Source: Rhodocyclaceae bacterium
GTDB taxonomy: Bacteria > Pseudomonadota > Gammaproteobacteria > Burkholderiales > Rhodocyclaceae
Direction: 5' to 3'
Length of the DNA stretch: 41,584 bases
Assembly: GCA_024709955.1 (NCBI GenBank)
Contig: JANJVS010000209.1
Span: forward strand, 1-41,584
In this document: one piece after another, positions 18,017 to 29,903 of the stretch
How the letters are laid out: each line of letters opens with the position of its first letter
How positions within the stretch are numbered: the stretch's first letter is position 1
Position numbers and translations under genes: made by a program
The notes under the pieces: generated by a model
Databases searched by the model: none
The model's input: the letters and a program-made list of their open reading frames with translations, nothing else
Told to the model about the DNA's origin: nothing

Positions 18017-18748
18017 ATGACGCAAACCCACTTCGGCTTCGAAACCGTGCCCGAAGGCGAGAAGGCCAAGCGGGTCAAGGGCGTGTTCTCCTCGGTCGCC
18101 GACAAGTACGACCTGATGAACGACCTGATGTCGGCCGGCCTGCACCGCCTCTGGAAGGCGTTCACCATCCAGGTGGCCGGCGCGCGCGCGGGCGACCGCG
18201 TGCTCGACATCGCCGGCGGCACCGGCGACCTGAGCTCGGCCTTCCGCAAGGCGGTCGGACCCACCGGCGAGGTCTGGCTCACCGACATCAACAACGCCAT
18301 GCTGACGCGCGGCCGCGACCGCCTGCTCGACGAGGGCCGCCTCGGCCCGGTGGCCCAGTGCGACGCCGAGAAACTGCCCTTCCCGGACAACCACTTCGAT
18401 ATCGTCACCGTCGCCTTCGGCCTGCGCAACATGACCCACAAGGACAAGGCGCTGGAGGAAATGCGCCGCGTGCTGCGCCCCGGCGGCCGGCTGCTGGTGC
18501 TGGAGTTTTCCCGCGTCTGGGAACCCTTGAGCCCGGCCTACGACCTCTATTCCTTCAAGATCCTGCCCTGGCTCGGCCAGAAGATCGCCAACGACGCCGA
18601 CAGCTACCGCTACCTGGCCGAATCGATCCGCATGCACCCGGACCAGGACACGCTGAAGTCGATGATGGAGGAGGCGGGCCTCGCCCGCGTCGATTACTTC
18701 AACCTGACGGCAGGGGTTGTCGCCCTGCACCGCGGCTACAAGATTTGA
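18017..18748 (+). CDS. ubiE: Ubiquinone/menaquinone C-methyltransferase UbiE
   Basis: This 243-residue SAM-dependent enzyme methylates the ring carbon of 2-polyprenyl-6-methoxybenzoquinol in ubiquinone synthesis. Motif I is [12 protein letters not shown]; post-motif sequences include [30 protein letters not shown] and [14 protein letters not shown]. The N-terminal [25 protein letters not shown] is the UbiE/COQ5 signature. Length and start are normal, with GAGGAA just upstream. It belongs to the run DUF971-ubiE-Tim44-ubiJ. Confidence 0.97.
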   Translation: MTQTHFGFETVPEGEKAKRVKGVFSSVADKYDLMNDLMSAGLHRLWKAFTIQVAGARAGDRVLDIAGGTGDLSSAFRKAVGPTGEVWLTDINNAMLTRGRDRLLDEGRLGPVAQCDAEKLPFPDNHFDIVTVAFGLRNMTHKDKALEEMRRVLRPGGRLLVLEFSRVWEPLSPAYDLYSFKILPWLGQKIANDADSYRYLAESIRMHPDQDTLKSMMEEAGLARVDYFNLTAGVVALHRGYKI

Positions 18749-18800
18749 ACCGAGAGGCCGGGCCAGCGAGCCCGCCCCGACAATCGAGGAGACACCAGTC

Positions 18801-19670
18801 ATGAAGAAGACCCTGATCACCCTGCTCGCAGCGGCCGTCACCTTCGCCGGCCTCGGCTTCGGCGCCGCCGACGCGGAGGCCAAGCGCCTCGGCGGCGGCA
18901 AGTCCTTCGGCATGTCGCGCAACACCACCGCGCCGTCCCAGCAGGCGGTGCCGCCCAAGCCGGCGAGCCCCGCCCAGCAGGCCGCGCCCGCGTCGGCCGC
19001 CAGTGCCACGGCAGCGACCCAGCCCGGCAAGCGCGGCTGGCTCGGCCCGGTCGCCGGCCTCGCCGCCGGCCTCGGCCTCGCCGCGCTCGCCGCCCATCTG
19101 GGCTTCGGCGAGGAGATGGCTTCCTTCCTGATGATCCTGCTGCTGGTCGGCGGCGCCTTTTTGCTGTTCCGTCTCCTGACGCGCTCGCGTCAGCCCCAGC
19201 CCGCGCTGCGCTATGCGGGCGCGGCCCTCCCGCGGGACGAGCCCATGCGCTTCGATCCCCCGAATCTCGGCGCTGGCGGCACGGTTAGCGCGGCCATTCC
19301 CGCCGGCTTCGACGTCGAGGGCTTCCTGCGCCAGGCCAAGCTCAATTTCGTGCGCCTGCAGGCGGCCAACGACCGCGGCGAGATGGACGACATCAAGAGC
19401 TTCACCACCCCCGAGGTGTTCGCCGAGATCCAGATGCAGTACGAGGAACGCGGCCGCGCGTCCCAGCGCACCGACGTCCATGAGCTCGAAGCTGAGCTGC
19501 TGGAGGTCGCCAGCGAGCCCGGCCGGCATATCGCCAGCGTGCGCTTCCGTGGCCTGCTGAGCGAGGAGCGCGACGCCGCCCCGACGCCCTTCGACGAGGT
19601 CTGGCACTTGACCAAGCCCGCCGACGGCGGCAGCGGCTGGACGGTCGCGGGCATCCAGCAGGTCGCCTGA
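18801..19670 (+). CDS. Tim44-like domain membrane protein
   Basis: The start at 18801 follows CGAGGAG and gives a cleavable signal-like segment (residues 4-26). A low-complexity Pro/Ala/Gln region follows, then two hydrophobic segments at about 78-98 and 105-122. Residues about 170-289 form a Tim44-like domain (GFLRQAKLNFVRLQAANDRGEMDDI, TPEVFAEIQ, FDEVWHL). In bacteria these proteins are inner-membrane anchored with unclear function. The linker between the membrane part and the Tim44 domain contains repeat copy 9 in frame, encoding NLGAGGTV at about residues 155-162. Its stop overlaps the ubiJ start by one base. Confidence 0.85.
   Translation: MKKTLITLLAAAVTFAGLGFGAADAEAKRLGGGKSFGMSRNTTAPSQQAVPPKPASPAQQAAPASAASATAATQPGKRGWLGPVAGLAAGLGLAALAAHLGFGEEMASFLMILLLVGGAFLLFRLLTRSRQPQPALRYAGAALPRDEPMRFDPPNLGAGGTVSAAIPAGFDVEGFLRQAKLNFVRLQAANDRGEMDDIKSFTTPEVFAEIQMQYEERGRASQRTDVHELEAELLEVASEPGRHIASVRFRGLLSEERDAAPTPFDEVWHLTKPADGGSGWTVAGIQQVA
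19263..19286 (+). repeat. Dispersed 24-bp repeat, copy 9, inside the Tim44-like gene
   Basis: Four changes from consensus. It lies in frame in a flexible linker of the coding sequence, where 8 extra codons would be tolerated. Confidence 0.6.
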
Positions 19671-20239
19671 TGATCGAGTCGGCCGTCCTCGCCGCCCTCG
19701 ACCACCTGCTGGCCGGCGCCAACTGGGCGCGCGCGCGCCTTGCCCCCTTCGCCGGCCGGGCCGCGCGCATCGAGATGCCGCCCTTCGCCTTCCGCTTCGT
19801 CATCGATGCGGAGGGCCGGGCCCGCCCGGACGACGCAGAGGGCGCCGCCGACGTGATCATCCGCCTGCCCGCCGACACGCCCCTGCGCCTGCCGCGCGGC
19901 CTCGACACCCTGATGGCCGGCGCCAGCGTGGAGGGCAACGCCGAATTCGCCACCGAGCTCTCCTTTGTCTTCCGTCATCTGCGCTGGGACGCCGAGGAAG
20001 ACCTGGCCGGCCTGGTGGGCGATGCGGCCGCCCATCGCATCGTCGCCGGCGCCGGCCGCTTGATCGCCTGGCAACGGCAGGCGGCGCGCAATTTCGCCGC
20101 CAACCTCGCCGAATATCTGGCGCGCGAGAATCGCATGCTCGTCGCCGGCGACGAATTCGCCGCTTTCCGCGAAGACATGAACCGTCTCGCGACCGACCTC
20201 AACCGCTGCGAAAGCCGCCTTGCGCGACTGGGCGGCTGA
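19670..20239 (+). CDS. ubiJ: Ubiquinone biosynthesis accessory factor UbiJ (SCP2 domain)
   Basis: The 189-residue protein has the features of UbiJ: an N-terminal SCP2-like lipid-binding domain (ARIEMPPFAFRFVIDAEG; ADVIIRLPADTPLRLPRGLDT; VEGNAEFATELSFVFRHLRW) and a C-terminal helical part (LAEYLARENRMLVAGDEFAAFREDMNRL). UbiJ binds ubiquinone intermediates and organises the soluble Ubi complex. In relatives ubiB follows; here a haem protein follows instead. The start overlaps the Tim44 gene stop (TGATG), so the genes are translationally coupled. Confidence 0.9.
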   Translation: MIESAVLAALDHLLAGANWARARLAPFAGRAARIEMPPFAFRFVIDAEGRARPDDAEGAADVIIRLPADTPLRLPRGLDTLMAGASVEGNAEFATELSFVFRHLRWDAEEDLAGLVGDAAAHRIVAGAGRLIAWQRQAARNFAANLAEYLARENRMLVAGDEFAAFREDMNRLATDLNRCESRLARLGG

Positions 20240-20271
20240 TCAATCCCAACCCACACCAGAGGAGGAAACCC

Positions 20272-20844
20272 ATGCACAAGAACCTGACTTGCCTGGCGGT
20301 CCTGGCCGCCTGCGCCGCCGCCCCCGTCCTCGCCGCCGACGAGGCCAGGCTCCTCGAGGAAGGCCGCGGCATCGCCGTCAAGATGCCGCCCAAGCTGCTC
20401 GACGTGCTCAACGACGAGATCGCCAAGGGTGGCCACGCGGCGGCCATGTCGGTCTGCCGCGAGAAGGCACCGCAAATGGCCAAGAACCTTTCCGAACAGA
20501 CCGGCTGGGCGATCCGGCGCGTCAGTCTGAAGAACCGCAATCCGAAGGCCGTGCCGGACGCCTGGGAACGCGCCGTCCTGGAAGAGTTCGAGCGCCGCGC
20601 CGCCGCCGGCGAAAAGCCGATTTCCCTGGAAAAGGGCGAGCTGGTCAGCGTGGACGGCAAGCAGGTCTATCGCTACATGAAGGCGCTGCCGACCCAGGAT
20701 CTCTGCCTTGACTGCCACGGCATGCCCGAGCGCATCAGCCCCGCCGTGCAGGCCAAGCTCAAGGAACTCTATCCCGACGACAAGGCCGTCGGCTACGGAC
20801 CCGCCGAGATTCGCGGCGCCATCACGATCAAGAAGCCGCTTTAA
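20272..20844 (+). CDS. Periplasmic c-type haem protein (DUF3365/Tll0287-like)
   Basis: The 190-residue protein has a signal peptide ending VLAADE near residue 22 and one haem c attachment motif, CLDCH at 145-149. The region between is the DUF3365 sensor-like fold (AAAMSVCREKAP, WAIRRVSLKNRNPKAVPDAWE, YRYMKALPTQ). Related proteins serve as single-haem sensors or electron carriers. A strong ribosome site (AGGAGG) precedes the start. It ends 20 bases before an inverted pair of repeats separating it from the convergent PAS gene. A link to quinone metabolism is only suggested by position. Confidence 0.87.
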   Translation: MHKNLTCLAVLAACAAAPVLAADEARLLEEGRGIAVKMPPKLLDVLNDEIAKGGHAAAMSVCREKAPQMAKNLSEQTGWAIRRVSLKNRNPKAVPDAWERAVLEEFERRAAAGEKPISLEKGELVSVDGKQVYRYMKALPTQDLCLDCHGMPERISPAVQAKLKELYPDDKAVGYGPAEIRGAITIKKPL

Positions 20845-20864
20845 TCAGCGTCGCGGCCGGAACG

Positions 20865-20887
20865 AAAGTCGGGGTTGTGGATTGGTG
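20865..20887 (+). repeat. Dispersed repeat, copy 10 (degenerate), left arm of an inverted pair
   Basis: The 23-base sequence begins AAAGTCGG and ends TTGGTG. It is in sense orientation 20 bases after the haem-protein stop and faces copy 11 across 4 bases. Confidence 0.6.
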
Positions 20888-20891
20888 CGCT

Positions 20892-20915
20892 CACCGTATT
20901 CCCAGCACCGACTTT
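20892..20915 (-). repeat. Dispersed 24-bp repeat, copy 11, right arm of an inverted pair
   Basis: On the minus strand it has five changes from consensus. It lies 26 bases after the stop of the PAS gene, in that gene's sense direction. With copy 10 it can form a 51-base hairpin whose ends AAAGTCGG/CCGACTTT pair perfectly. Confidence 0.72.
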
Positions 20916-20941
20916 TGCCGGTCGGCGCCGGCGCGCGTTTT

Positions 20942-21898
20942 TCAGCCCTCGTCGTCCAGCATCAGCAGGGCCGCGTGTTCCACCTCTTCCGGCAGGCGCA
21001 CGAGACGCAGGGTGGCCTTGAGCCAGCGCGTGCCGCCCTTCGGCGGCACCAGCCCGAGGCGGATGCCGCCGTTTTCCGCGCCGAGGTCGCCACGCAGCAG
21101 GCGATGCACCGGATGGGCCTGCTGCGCGAGGGAGGCGCCGCCGGCATCGAGCCAGCGCAGGTTCAGCTTGTCCAGCCGCGTGCCCGCCGCCAGATGCATG
21201 TCGAGCAGGCTTTCCGCCGCGCTGTTCGCCAGCAGGATGCGCCCCTGCGCATCGACCACCAGCACCGCCACGGGTAAGGCGGAAAACACCGCGAGGAATC
21301 CCTCCGCCGTCTTGCGCCGCGCGGCTTCCGCTTCCATATATTCGGTGATGTCCTCCTTGACCGCCATGTAATTGGCGATCTTGCCCTCCGCGTCGAAAAC
21401 CGGGGAAATCGAGGCGCGCTCCCAGTAGAGCCGGCCGTCCTTGCGCCGGTTGTGAAAGGTGCCGCGCCACTCCTTCCCGCCGGTGATGGTCTTCCACAAC
21501 TGGCGGTATTCCGTCGGCGTCGTCTCCCCCGACTTGAGCAGGCGCGGGTTCTGGCCGATCACCTCATCCACGCCATAACCGGTGGTCTCGACGAACTTCG
21601 GGTTGGCATAGATGATCTTGCCTTCGGCGTCGGTGACGATGATGGTCGCCGGGCTCTGTTCCAGCGCGTGCATCAGGAGGCGTTGGCGCTGGCTCGCCGA
21701 GGTGTATTTTTCGCGCGACAGGGCGGTGGCGACGCGCTTGGCGCTGTCCTGGGCGCGCGCCCGCGCATCGCTTTCCTTGAGCCAGGTGCGTAGGGTGTTG
21801 GTGGACACCCCATATTCGCGCGCCAGGTCGAGCAGCGGCGTCTTGCCTTCGCGCATGCGCTCGACCGCCTGCTCCTTGCTTTGCTTGCTGTGACGCAT
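20942..21898 (-). CDS. Transposase-type HTH fused to two PAS domains
   Basis: The 318-residue protein starts with a helix-turn-helix at about 3-45 (KEQAVERMREGKTPLLDLAR, GVSTNTLRTWLKE) of the kind found in IS3-type OrfA proteins. A helical linker follows. PAS 1 at about 75-185 is a full NifL/LOV-type domain (SPATIIVTDAEGKIIYANPK, GQNPRLLKSGETT) with a PAC segment ending AVKEDITEY; the LOV cysteine motif is absent. PAS 2 covers about 200-315. There is no kinase, GGDEF or other output domain. It may be a sensory DNA-binding regulator that recruited a transposase HTH. No IS remnant surrounds it. Confidence 0.82.
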   Translation of the reverse strand: MRHSKQSKEQAVERMREGKTPLLDLAREYGVSTNTLRTWLKESDARARAQDSAKRVATALSREKYTSASQRQRLLMHALEQSPATIIVTDAEGKIIYANPKFVETTGYGVDEVIGQNPRLLKSGETTPTEYRQLWKTITGGKEWRGTFHNRRKDGRLYWERASISPVFDAEGKIANYMAVKEDITEYMEAEAARRKTAEGFLAVFSALPVAVLVVDAQGRILLANSAAESLLDMHLAAGTRLDKLNLRWLDAGGASLAQQAHPVHRLLRGDLGAENGGIRLGLVPPKGGTRWLKATLRLVRLPEEVEHAALLMLDDEG

Positions 21899-21963
21899 AT
21901 CTCTCTGTTGTATTTATTGCGAAATCCGAATCATAACGGCCGGCGGCCTCATGAAGAAAAAAA

Positions 21964-21988
21964 GGGCAGCCCCGAGGCTGCCCTTTTT
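21964..21988. terminator. Bidirectional terminator at the end of the atp operon
   Basis: GGGCAGCC (21964-21971) and GGCTGCCC (21976-21983) pair around CCGA. TTTTT follows on the plus strand. On the minus strand, in the direction of atpC, a run of seven Ts follows the stem. The stem begins about 25 bases after the atpC stop. Confidence 0.9.
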
Positions 21989-22007
21989 CACGCATCCGCT
22001 CGGCGGC

Positions 22008-22427
22008 TTATTTCCGCCGCAGCTTCTGGATCGCCGCGAGCTGCGCCACCGCCTCGGCAAGTTCGGCCTGGGCCCGCGCGTAATCGAGTTCGGCGCTGCG
22101 ATCGCTCATCGCTTCCTCGGCCTTCTTCTTGGCGTCGAGGGCCTTCGCTTCGTCGAGGTCCTTGCCGCGGATCGCGGTGTCGGCGAGCACCGTCACCAGC
22201 CCCGGCTGAACCTCGAGCACGCCGCCGGCGACGAAAATGAGCTCTTCCTGATCCTGCTGCGGCAGCTTGAGGCGCACGGCACCCGGCTTGATGGTCGTCA
22301 TCAGCGGCATGTGGCCGGGCAGGATGCCGAGCTCGCCGGCCTGGCCCGGCAGCACGACAAACTCGGCCAGGCCGGAGAAGATCGACTCCTCCGCGCTGAC
22401 GACATCGACATGAACGGTCATTGACAT
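22008..22427 (-). CDS. atpC: ATP synthase F1 subunit epsilon
   Basis: The 139-residue subunit sits on the central stalk and can inhibit ATP hydrolysis. The N-terminal beta domain shows [25 protein letters not shown] and ILEV-like [19 protein letters not shown]; the C-terminal part is a helical hairpin rich in Ala and Glu. It is the last gene of the atp operon and is followed by the terminator at 21964. The second ATG six bases downstream is an alternative start. Confidence 0.96.
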   Translation of the reverse strand: MSMTVHVDVVSAEESIFSGLAEFVVLPGQAGELGILPGHMPLMTTIKPGAVRLKLPQQDQEELIFVAGGVLEVQPGLVTVLADTAIRGKDLDEAKALDAKKKAEEAMSDRSAELDYARAQAELAEAVAQLAAIQKLRRK

Positions 22428-22439
22428 GGGGTATCCCCT

Positions 22440-23855
<1,416 letters not shown>

Positions 23856-23879
23856 TTACTAAATGCATTAACCCGCTCA

Positions 23880-24764
23880 TCAGCCCGCAATTGCCGCGGC
23901 ACCGCCGACGATTTCCGAGATTTCCTTGGTGATCGAAGCCTGGCGCGCCTTGTTGTAGACCAGCTGGAGTTCCTTGATCACGTTGCCGGCATTGTCGGTC
24001 GCCGCCTTCATGGCCACCATCCGCGCGCTCTGCTCCGAGGCCATGTTCTCGGCCACGGCCTGGTAGATCAGCGCCTCGATGTAGCGGATCAGCAGGTCGT
24101 CGATGACGACGCGCGCGTCCGGCTCGTAGAGGTAATCCCAGCTGCCCTTCGGCGTGCCGAGGCGGTCGGCGGACAGGGGCAGCAGCTGCTCCAGCACCGG
24201 CTCCTGGCGCATGGTGTTGACGAACTTCGTGTAGGCGATATACACCATGTCGAGCTCGCCGCCGTGGAAGGCGTCGATCATGACCTTCACCGGCCCGATC
24301 AGCTTTTCCAGGTGGGGCGTGTCGCCGAGATGGACGACCTGCGAGATGACGTTGGCGCCGAGGCGCTGCATGAAGCCCAGACCCTTGTTGCCGATGCAGG
24401 TCGCGTTGATGGCGGTGGCGCCCTCGGCCTCCCACTGGCGCATGGCGTTGAGGGTCAAGCGCAGCACGTTGGTGTTGAGACCGCCGCACAGGCCCTTGTC
24501 GGTCGTCACCAGAATCACGCCCACGCGCCTGGGCTTCTGGCCCTCGATGGTCTTGGCGAGGAAGGGGTGACGGTACTCGGTCACGTTGGCCGCCGCGAGG
24601 TGGGCGGCCAGACCGCGAATCTTCTCGCTGTACGGGCGGGCGGCGCGCATCCGCTCCTGCGCCTTGCGCATCTTGGACGCGGCCACCATCTCCATGGCCT
24701 TGGTGATCTTGCGGGTGTTCTGGACCGACTTGATCTTGGTGCGAATTTCCTTGCCGCCTGGCAT
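23880..24764 (-). CDS. atpG: ATP synthase F1 subunit gamma
   Basis: The 294-residue rotor-shaft subunit has the long N-terminal coiled-coil helix ([20 protein letters not shown]) and the C-terminal helix ([19 protein letters not shown]). The central region contains [10 protein letters not shown], diagnostic of AtpG. The spacing to atpD is 39 bases. Confidence 0.98.
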   Translation of the reverse strand: MPGGKEIRTKIKSVQNTRKITKAMEMVAASKMRKAQERMRAARPYSEKIRGLAAHLAAANVTEYRHPFLAKTIEGQKPRRVGVILVTTDKGLCGGLNTNVLRLTLNAMRQWEAEGATAINATCIGNKGLGFMQRLGANVISQVVHLGDTPHLEKLIGPVKVMIDAFHGGELDMVYIAYTKFVNTMRQEPVLEQLLPLSADRLGTPKGSWDYLYEPDARVVIDDLLIRYIEALIYQAVAENMASEQSARMVAMKAATDNAGNVIKELQLVYNKARQASITKEISEIVGGAAAIAG

Positions 24765-24791
24765 GGCGTTTCTCCGCTGTCAGTTAATCGG

Positions 24792-26330
24792 TCAAGCCCA
24801 GGTCTTCTTGAACGCGGCGACGGCGCCGGCGAGCTCGGTTTCGCCGTCCTTGTCCAGATCCCGGCTCGTTTCGATCTTGTCCATCAAGGCCGCGTGCTGC
24901 TGGCGCATGTACTGGTGCAAGGCCGTTTCGAAGGCGAGAATCTTGGTGTTGTCGACGTCGTCGAGGTAACCCTGGTTCGCGGCGAACAGCGAGACCGCCA
25001 TTTCGGCCACGGACAGCGGCGCGAACTGCGGCTGCTTCATCAGTTCGGTGACACGGCGGCCGCGCTCGAGCTGCTTGCGGGTGGCGTCGTCGAGGTCGGA
25101 GGCGAACTGGGCGAAGGCCGCGAGTTCGCGGTACTGGGCAAGCGCGAGACGCACGCCGCCGCCAAGCTTCTTGATGACCTTGGTCTGGGCGGCGCCGCCG
25201 ACGCGGGACACCGAGATACCGGCGTTCATGGCGGGACGGATGCCGGCGTTGAACAGGTCGGTCTCCAGGAAGATCTGGCCGTCGGTAATCGAGATGACGT
25301 TGGTCGGCACGAATGCGGAAACGTCGCCGGCCTGCGTTTCGATCACGGGCAGGGCGGTCAGCGAACCGGTCTTGCCCTTGACTTCGCCGTTGGTGAATTT
25401 CTCGACGTAGTCCTCGCTGACGCGCGCGGCGCGTTCGAGCAGGCGCGAGTGGATGTAGAACACGTCGCCGGGATAGGCTTCACGGCCGGGCGGGCGGCGC
25501 AGCAGCAGCGAGATCTGACGGTAGGCCCAGGCCTGCTTGGTCAGGTCGTCGTAGATGATCAGGGCATCCATGCCGCGGTCGCGGAAGTACTCGCCCATCG
25601 TGCAACCGGCGTAGGGCGCCAGATACTGCATCGCGGCCGAGTCGGAAGCGGATGCGGCGACGACGACGGTGTATTCCATCGCGCCCTTTTCCTGGAGTTT
25701 CCGTACCACGTTGGCGATGGTCGAGGCCTTCTGGCCGACCGCCACGTAGATACAGAACATGTTCTGACCCTTCTGGTTGATGATGGTGTCGACGGCCACC
25801 GCGGTCTTGCCGGTCTGGCGGTCGCCGATGATCAGTTCGCGCTGGCCGCGGCCGACGGGAACCATCGAGTCGATCGCCTTGAGGCCCGACTGCACCGGCT
25901 GGGAAACGGACTTGCGCCAGATCACGCCCGGCGCGACCTTCTCGACCTTGTCGGTCAGCTTGGCATTGATCGGACCCTTGCCGTCGATCGGCTCGCCCAG
26001 CGCATTGACGACGCGGCCGAGCAGTTCGGGGCCGATCGGCACTTCGAGAATGCGGCCGGTGCACTTGACGGTGGCGCCTTCGGAAATGTGCTCGTAGTCG
26101 CCCAGGACCACGGCGCCGACGGAGTCGCGCTCAAGGTTCAACGCGAGGCCGAAGGTGTTGCCGGGAAATTCCAGCATTTCGCCCTGCATGACATCGGCCA
26201 GGCCGTGGATGCGGCAGATGCCGTCGGTCACGGACACCACCGTGCCCTCGTTGCGGGCGGTGGCGGCAAGCTGCATGTTCTGGATCCGGCTCTTGATCAG
26301 ATCGCTGATTTCGGAGGGATTGAGGTTCAT
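24792..26330 (-). CDS. atpA: ATP synthase F1 subunit alpha
   Basis: The 512-residue subunit carries the non-catalytic nucleotide site. The P-loop is GDRQTGKTA, and [32 protein letters not shown] and the start [16 protein letters not shown] are typical. Length is normal. It is 10 bases after atpH. Confidence 0.99.
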   Translation of the reverse strand: MNLNPSEISDLIKSRIQNMQLAATARNEGTVVSVTDGICRIHGLADVMQGEMLEFPGNTFGLALNLERDSVGAVVLGDYEHISEGATVKCTGRILEVPIGPELLGRVVNALGEPIDGKGPINAKLTDKVEKVAPGVIWRKSVSQPVQSGLKAIDSMVPVGRGQRELIIGDRQTGKTAVAVDTIINQKGQNMFCIYVAVGQKASTIANVVRKLQEKGAMEYTVVVAASASDSAAMQYLAPYAGCTMGEYFRDRGMDALIIYDDLTKQAWAYRQISLLLRRPPGREAYPGDVFYIHSRLLERAARVSEDYVEKFTNGEVKGKTGSLTALPVIETQAGDVSAFVPTNVISITDGQIFLETDLFNAGIRPAMNAGISVSRVGGAAQTKVIKKLGGGVRLALAQYRELAAFAQFASDLDDATRKQLERGRRVTELMKQPQFAPLSVAEMAVSLFAANQGYLDDVDNTKILAFETALHQYMRQQHAALMDKIETSRDLDKDGETELAGAVAAFKKTWA

Positions 26331-26340
26331 GGAAAAACTC

Positions 26341-26874
26341 CTAGTTCTTGAGCGAGGCGGCCATGGCGTTCAATTTGCCACGGACGGAAGCGTCGATAAC
26401 CTGGTCGCCCAGGGCGATGCGCACGCCGCCGATCAGTTCCGGCGCGATTGCGACGGTCGCCTTGATCTTGCAGCCGAACTTGCGCTCCAGATCGGCGACC
26501 AGATTGGCCAACTGCGCGTCGTCGAGCGGAAATGCCGAGCTCACCACGGCCTCGCGCGTGCTTTCCTGGGCGTTCTTCAGCTCATCGAAGAGCACGCTGA
26601 TTTCCGGCAACACGGTCAGGCGGCGGTTATCCACCAGCACGCTGGCGAAATTGCGCTGCTCGGCCGACAGTTCGCCCGCCACGCCGACGAACAGCTCCGT
26701 CAGGGCGGCGGGGCTCACGCGCGGATCGGCGATGCATTCGAGCATCCGGGCATCGGCGGCGGCGGCGGCCATGCGCTCCAGCGCAGACTGCCAAGCCGCC
26801 AGCGCGCCGCCGGACCTGGCCAGCTGGAAGGCGGCTTCGGCGTAGGGGCGCGCGACGGTGACGTTCTCGGCCAT
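26341..26874 (-). CDS. atpH: ATP synthase F1 subunit delta
   Basis: This 177-residue peripheral-stalk subunit starts [17 protein letters not shown], the usual N-terminal helix that binds the alpha subunits, and ends in [20 protein letters not shown], the conserved C-terminal motif. The start ATG at 26874 lies 5 bases after the atpF stop. Confidence 0.96.
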   Translation of the reverse strand: MAENVTVARPYAEAAFQLARSGGALAAWQSALERMAAAAADARMLECIADPRVSPAALTELFVGVAGELSAEQRNFASVLVDNRRLTVLPEISVLFDELKNAQESTREAVVSSAFPLDDAQLANLVADLERKFGCKIKATVAIAPELIGGVRIALGDQVIDASVRGKLNAMAASLKN

Positions 26875-26879
26875 GGCGA

Positions 26880-27350
26880 TTACAGTTCCGCTTTGAGCTG
26901 GTTGAGGAGGTCGGCGTGCCTGGCCGCGTCGATCTCCTTGCGGAGAATCTTCTCGGCGCCGGCGACAGCCAGCTGGGCGACCTGGTCGCGCAGGGCCTCG
27001 CGGGCACGCTGGGCCGCCACGGCGGCCTCGCCCTCGGCTGCGGCGCGGGCAGCGGCGACGATCTTCGCCGCTTCGGCGCGCGCCTCGTCGAGAATCTGCG
27101 CGCCCTGGCGCTCGGCACCGGCACGCAGTTCGTTGGCCGTCTCGCGCGCCTTGCGCAGCTCGTCGGTGGCGCGGCGTTCGGCCAGCGCCAGATCGGATTT
27201 CGCCTTGTCCGCCGCCGCCAGACCGTCGGCGATCTTGGACGCGCGCTCGTCGAGTGCCTTCATGATGGGCGGCCACACGAATTTCATCGTGAACCACGCC
27301 AGGATGAAGAACACAACGAGCTGGGCGAATAGCGTTGCGTTCAGATTCAC
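26880..27350 (-). CDS. atpF: ATP synthase Fo subunit b
   Basis: The 156-residue stator subunit has one N-terminal membrane helix ([20 protein letters not shown]) and a long charged coiled coil for dimerisation ([20 protein letters not shown] onward). The start MNLNATL is the usual one for proteobacterial AtpF. Confidence 0.97.
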   Translation of the reverse strand: MNLNATLFAQLVVFFILAWFTMKFVWPPIMKALDERASKIADGLAAADKAKSDLALAERRATDELRKARETANELRAGAERQGAQILDEARAEAAKIVAAARAAAEGEAAVAAQRAREALRDQVAQLAVAGAEKILRKEIDAARHADLLNQLKAEL

Positions 27351-27389
27351 GGTTCTCGCTCCTTCAAGCGTTCAAAGGGGAGCCGCCGC

Positions 27390-27650
<261 letters not shown>

Positions 27651-27689
27651 TTAAAAAATGAGGGTTGAAGGTGGGGTTAAAACGAAAAC

Positions 27690-28885
<1,196 letters not shown>

Positions 28886-28975
28886 GCTCCGGCCAACCTT
28901 CCTTCTGTACCGTTTTCCGTCGGGCCGCCGTGGGCTCACGCGCCAGCGACCCTGCTCTACCGCACAAAGCGCGGC

Positions 28976-29004
28976 AATATAACGATATATGGAGGATAAG
29001 TCAA
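28976..29004 (-). promoter_or_regulatory. Sigma-70 promoter of the atp operon
   Basis: On the minus strand -35 TTGACT (29004-28999) and -10 TATATT (28981-28976) are separated by exactly 17 bases, each matching 5 of 6 consensus positions. It lies 91 bases before the atpI start and just downstream of parB. Confidence 0.85.
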
Positions 29005-29054
29005 TATAGCTGCTGCCATGCAACAAATTTATTGACGACCATTATTGTCGGTTT

Positions 29055-29903
29055 TTAGGTACGCAATCGCTTTAGGATTCCATCGAGCTGGTCGAGACTG
29101 GAAAAGCGGATCGACAGCGCGCCGACACCCTTGCGGTTGGCGCTCACTGTCACCGTGGCGCCTATGGCATCGGAAAGCTCCTCTTCGAGCTGGACGAGAT
29201 CGCGACTCTTCTCTCCGCCCGCCTTGTGGGCGGGCGGATTGAGTTCGCGCGCGACACGCTTCTCGGTCTCGCGCACCGAGTATCCCTTGTCGGCGATCTC
29301 GGCGGCGAGACGCCCCTGCTCGGTCTTGGGCACGGCGAGCAGGGCGCGCGCATGACCCATCTCGATATCGCCCGCCATCAGCAGGTCCTGGGCGGGCTTG
29401 GCGAGCTGCAGCAGGCGCAACAGATTGGACGCGGCGGAGCGGGAGCGGCCGACCGCATCGGCGGCCTGCTGGTGCGTCATGCCGAATTCGTCGATGAGGC
29501 GCTGCAGGCCGGCGGCCTCTTCGAGAGGATTGAGGTCCTCGCGCTGGATGTTCTCGATCAGCGACATCGCCAGGGCGGCATCGTCGGGAATCTCGCGGAT
29601 CAGCACCGGCACCTCGGTCAGGCCGGCGATCTGCGAGGCGCGCCAGCGCCGTTCGCCGGCGATGATCTCGTAGCGGCCATGAGCGATCGGCCGCACCGAG
29701 ATCGGCTGGATCAGGCCCTGGGCCTTGATCGAGGCGGCGAGATCTTCGAGGGACCCCGGGTCCATGCGCGTGCGCGGCTGGTATTTGCCCGGCTGCAGGT
29801 CGCCGATCGGCAGGGTGTCCTGGCGCTGGCTTTCCGCCTCGTTCTCGTTGCCGGCGAGCAGGGCCTCCAGGCCGCGCCCCAATCCCTTCTTGCGTTGAAT
29901 CAT
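29055..29903 (-). CDS. parB: Chromosome partitioning protein ParB
   Basis: The 282-residue CTPase clamp binds parS. The N-terminus has KKGLGRGLEALL. Box I/II motifs are GKYQPRTRMD and IAGERRWRAS, part of the CTP-binding site. The HTH is MTHQQAADAVGRSRSAASNL, and the C-terminal dimerisation domain ends ALSIRFSSLDQLDGILKRL. It overlaps parA by four bases (ATGA). Confidence 0.97.
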   Translation of the reverse strand: MIQRKKGLGRGLEALLAGNENEAESQRQDTLPIGDLQPGKYQPRTRMDPGSLEDLAASIKAQGLIQPISVRPIAHGRYEIIAGERRWRASQIAGLTEVPVLIREIPDDAALAMSLIENIQREDLNPLEEAAGLQRLIDEFGMTHQQAADAVGRSRSAASNLLRLLQLAKPAQDLLMAGDIEMGHARALLAVPKTEQGRLAAEIADKGYSVRETEKRVARELNPPAHKAGGEKSRDLVQLEEELSDAIGATVTVSANRKGVGALSIRFSSLDQLDGILKRLRT

